Part shown: positions 61,838-64,000 of the stretch, piece after piece
Layout: every line of letters starts with the position of its first letter
Position numbering within the stretch: position 1 is the stretch's first letter
NCBI RefSeq assembly: GCF_001553605.1
Contig: NZ_CP014229.1
Location: 3,562,501 to 3,626,500 of the forward strand
DNA: 64,000 bases
Reading direction: 5' to 3'
Source of the DNA: Desulfovibrio fairfieldensis
GTDB lineage: Bacteria > Desulfobacterota > Desulfovibrionia > Desulfovibrionales > Desulfovibrionaceae
The notes under the pieces: generated by a model
Seen by the model: only the letters and a program-made list of their open reading frames with translations
Told to the model about the DNA's origin: nothing
Database searches by the model: none
Made by a program: the position numbers and the translations under genes

Positions 61838-64000
61838 CAGTATTCCCCTTGGGCATCCACGATTTTGAAGATCCGCTCCACATCTTCATGGGGTGGTAAC
61901 TGCCGTGCGAGTAAGGCTTTAACCGCATTTCTTTTGGCGTGGTTTCGGCGCCAGCCGTGCGGACACTCCTTGAGCAGGGCATCATGCACGCGCAAGGCCA
62001 GAGCTTCGTCCTTACCCAGATTGTCGTAAAGGGCTCGCTTGCCTTTGGTGTCGCAACTTTTGGGGATGGCACCGCCGTGCCCCTGCTGCATGGGATGCAG
62101 TACCTCTTCGGCCAATCGTTGCAAATAAGCCTCGTATTCCAACGCCTTGGCCCGGCGAAGGGCGATCAGCTCCGCCAGCACCGTGGACATGCGCTCGTAA
62201 AACTCGGGATTGCTGGCCTGCTCGTCATGAATGACGCGGCGTACATTGTTTTCAATAGCTTCAGCCACAGCCTCCTGGTTGTGCCTCAACTTGGCGAAAC
62301 GCTTTTCAATGGCCTCCTGTATGCCGCTCTGCTCCACAATTTCCAGCAGCGACATATCATCGAAGGCCGAAATGATGCGCGGTTCAGAGGCCTCTACATA
62401 GCGGTCCAGCAGATCACGCATGTCGGCCTCAAAGGGCTTGAAGTCCAGTACTTCTCCGCTGGCCATGCGCACGGCATCACGCAGATGGACGGCTTGACTC
62501 ACCAGCCCCTTGATATGCGCCGCTTCGTCTGGAGTATAGCCTGCCGCCAGCATCTCGTCGGCCATATTGGCATAGGCCCGCAGCAGTTTGATGACGCTGT
62601 GATACAGGCCCGTGCGACGCGGCTCATGGGCAGCCAGATCATCCGGCAGTTCGGTATTGCCGCAAAAATAATGAATATATTCCAGATCTCCCTTGGGCGG
62701 CGGCACAGGCTCACAGGCAAGCTGAAAAGCTTCCACCGCCGCGTCCAGTTTTTCCCGGCAGGCGGCCAAGCGGTTTTTGAGCAGAATCTGCGGATTTGCG
62801 GCATCGGGCGGCATGTCCAGCTCCGAGGTATACACGGCTATGGAATGTTCTACCTTGCGGAATAAATCCTTGAAATCCACAATACGCCCAAAATCTTTCC
62901 AGTCTTCCTCGTCGCCAGCCACGCGATTGGTACGGCAGATAGCCTGGAAAAGGCCGTGATCCTGCATGTGCTTGTCGATATAGAGATAGGAGCAGGGTAC
63001 GGCGTCAAAGCCTGTCAGCAGTTTATCCACCACAATAACCAAGCGCATGTTGGCCGGTTCTTTGACAAAGAGCTTTTTGGTCCGCTCCTCGTAGACTTCC
63101 GCCGGAGTCTTGCCCGCACGGGCTTTCACATGCTCCAGCAGAGCGACATATGTCTTGTAAATGAACTGGCGGGCGGTTTCGGTGTTTTCTCCCATATCTT
63201 CGGCCGCATCGCGCGTTTGGAGATTATAGGAAGTGACCAGGCCGCATTTGCCCCGGAGCGGCGTCTGTTGGAAAAGTTCATAGTACTTGCAGGCATCCCG
63301 GATACTGGCGGCCACCAGTATGGCATTTCCCCGTCCGCCGCTCAGGACGGGTTTGGTTTCAAAGTCAAAACAGATTTCCCCCACAATCTTTTCCATGCGT
63401 GAGCGGGAACTGAGCAGATTCTGCATCGTGCCCCAACGCTTTTTCAGCTCCGCTTTCTGCCATTCGTTGAGGGGCGCAGTTCTGGACTCGAATAGCGCGT
63501 CTATTTTGGCCTCGGAGCTGAGGCGTTGGTCAATATCCCGCGCCTCGTACAGGAGATCCAGCACAACCTTGTCGCGTACGGCCTCGTCAAATTTGTACGT
63601 ATGGATATAGCCGCCGAAAAGTTCCATGGTGGTCTGTTTGTCGGTCTTGAGTAGAGGTGTGCCCGTGAAGCCTATGAACACCGCCGCAGGCATGGTGGCC
63701 CGCATGGCCTTATACAGATTACCGCTCTGGGTGCGGTGGCACTCATCCACAAAGACGAAAAGTTCCCCCACAGTCAAGCCGGGCTGGGAAGCAAGGGCGG
63801 CAATATAGGCTTTGAGGTCCTGCTCGCCCCGCTGGCTGCGGGTGCCGAATTTATGGATAAGGGCGCACATGAGGCGTAAGTCGTGCCGTTGCAGGGCGGG
63901 TAACAAATCCCTGCCTCTGTCGATGCGCTGGACATGCTTTTGCCCGGCGTTGTGAAATACGCCCTCAATCTGTTGGTCCAGTTCAATGCGGTCGGTCACC
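61837..64000 (-). CDS. hsdR: Type I restriction enzyme HsdR, C-terminal part (cut by the window)
   Basis: 720 residues of the restriction/translocase subunit are present; the N-terminal nuclease domain lies beyond the right edge. Visible helicase motifs are II (VDECHRTQSG), III (FIGFTGTPLL), V-like (VVDKLLTGFDAV) and VI (AICRTNRV). A helical C-terminal domain contacts HsdM/S. The HsdM and HsdS genes are not in the window. It is intact as far as it can be read. Confidence 0.92.
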   Translation of the reverse strand, partial: VTDRIELDQQIEGVFHNAGQKHVQRIDRGRDLLPALQRHDLRLMCALIHKFGTRSQRGEQDLKAYIAALASQPGLTVGELFVFVDECHRTQSGNLYKAMRATMPAAVFIGFTGTPLLKTDKQTTMELFGGYIHTYKFDEAVRDKVVLDLLYEARDIDQRLSSEAKIDALFESRTAPLNEWQKAELKKRWGTMQNLLSSRSRMEKIVGEICFDFETKPVLSGGRGNAILVAASIRDACKYYELFQQTPLRGKCGLVTSYNLQTRDAAEDMGENTETARQFIYKTYVALLEHVKARAGKTPAEVYEERTKKLFVKEPANMRLVIVVDKLLTGFDAVPCSYLYIDKHMQDHGLFQAICRTNRVAGDEEDWKDFGRIVDFKDLFRKVEHSIAVYTSELDMPPDAANPQILLKNRLAACREKLDAAVEAFQLACEPVPPPKGDLEYIHYFCGNTELPDDLAAHEPRRTGLYHSVIKLLRAYANMADEMLAAGYTPDEAAHIKGLVSQAVHLRDAVRMASGEVLDFKPFEADMRDLLDRYVEASEPRIISAFDDMSLLEIVEQSGIQEAIEKRFAKLRHNQEAVAEAIENNVRRVIHDEQASNPEFYERMSTVLAELIALRRAKALEYEAYLQRLAEEVLHPMQQGHGGAIPKSCDTKGKRALYDNLGKDEALALRVHDALLKECPHGWRRNHAKRNAVKALLARQLPPHEDVERIFKIVDAQGEY

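Overview
The window looks like the chromosome of a Desulfovibrio-type sulfidogen (Desulfovibrionaceae). The evidence is a TunR-type tungstate/molybdate regulator made of an integrase-like domain plus TOBE domains, a sulfoacetaldehyde acetyltransferase, a class I two-subunit fumarase beside a three-subunit fumarate reductase, and a high-GC backbone carrying many hairpin-forming intergenic repeats. This assignment rests on family knowledge; no database was searched.

Region 1 (1-19.1 kb) is core metabolism. tunR is divergent from modABC (molybdate uptake), with two perfect CACGTTTT-N6-AAAACGTG operators between them. A 468-bp non-autonomous IS derivative follows, then xsc (sulfonate dissimilation) and a phosphonoacetaldehyde-hydrolase-like gene. 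A C4-dicarboxylate block comes next: DASS transporter, fumarase alpha and beta, fumarate reductase C-A-B and a CBS/ACT protein. A convergent sigma-54 activator and a diguanylate cyclase end the region.

Region 2 (19.2-31.6 kb) is accessory. It holds tandem copies of a phage-repressor-like/XRE gene module, a GIY-YIG/DUF4357 protein, and an AT-rich DNA phosphorothioation locus: dndC, a 66-aa gene, dndD, and a DndE domain fused to an FtsK-type motor. dndB and the restriction genes are missing. tRNA-Ser(GCU), a complete ISAs1-family insertion with 10-bp target duplications, glnS and tRNA-Lys(UUU) follow.

Region 3 (31.6-54.1 kb) is a composite island after tRNA-Lys. On the minus strand one operon encodes an ERF annealing protein, a Cas4-like nuclease, a zeta-toxin-like kinase with a small partner, a CobS-like AAA ATPase, a DUF3150 protein and a CobT-like VWA protein. 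Upstream of it, also on the minus strand, lies an eight-gene metal-tetrapyrrole operon: FecCD permease, ATPase, TonB-dependent receptor, CobN, ChlI-like, ChlD-like, binding protein and TonB, with a NikR-like palindrome in front. A decayed hydF and a decayed second ERF copy mark the island's right-hand scar.

Region 4 (54.1-64 kb) holds an XRE repressor and a WYL-regulator-led cassette: small membrane proteins, a Cys-cluster protein, a TerB-like protein, a glycine-zipper protein and a large membrane protein. None of these structural proteins has a function I recognise, and this is my best candidate for an undescribed system. A glycosyltransferase, a YgjP-type metallopeptidase and the C-terminal part of a type I restriction HsdR close the window.
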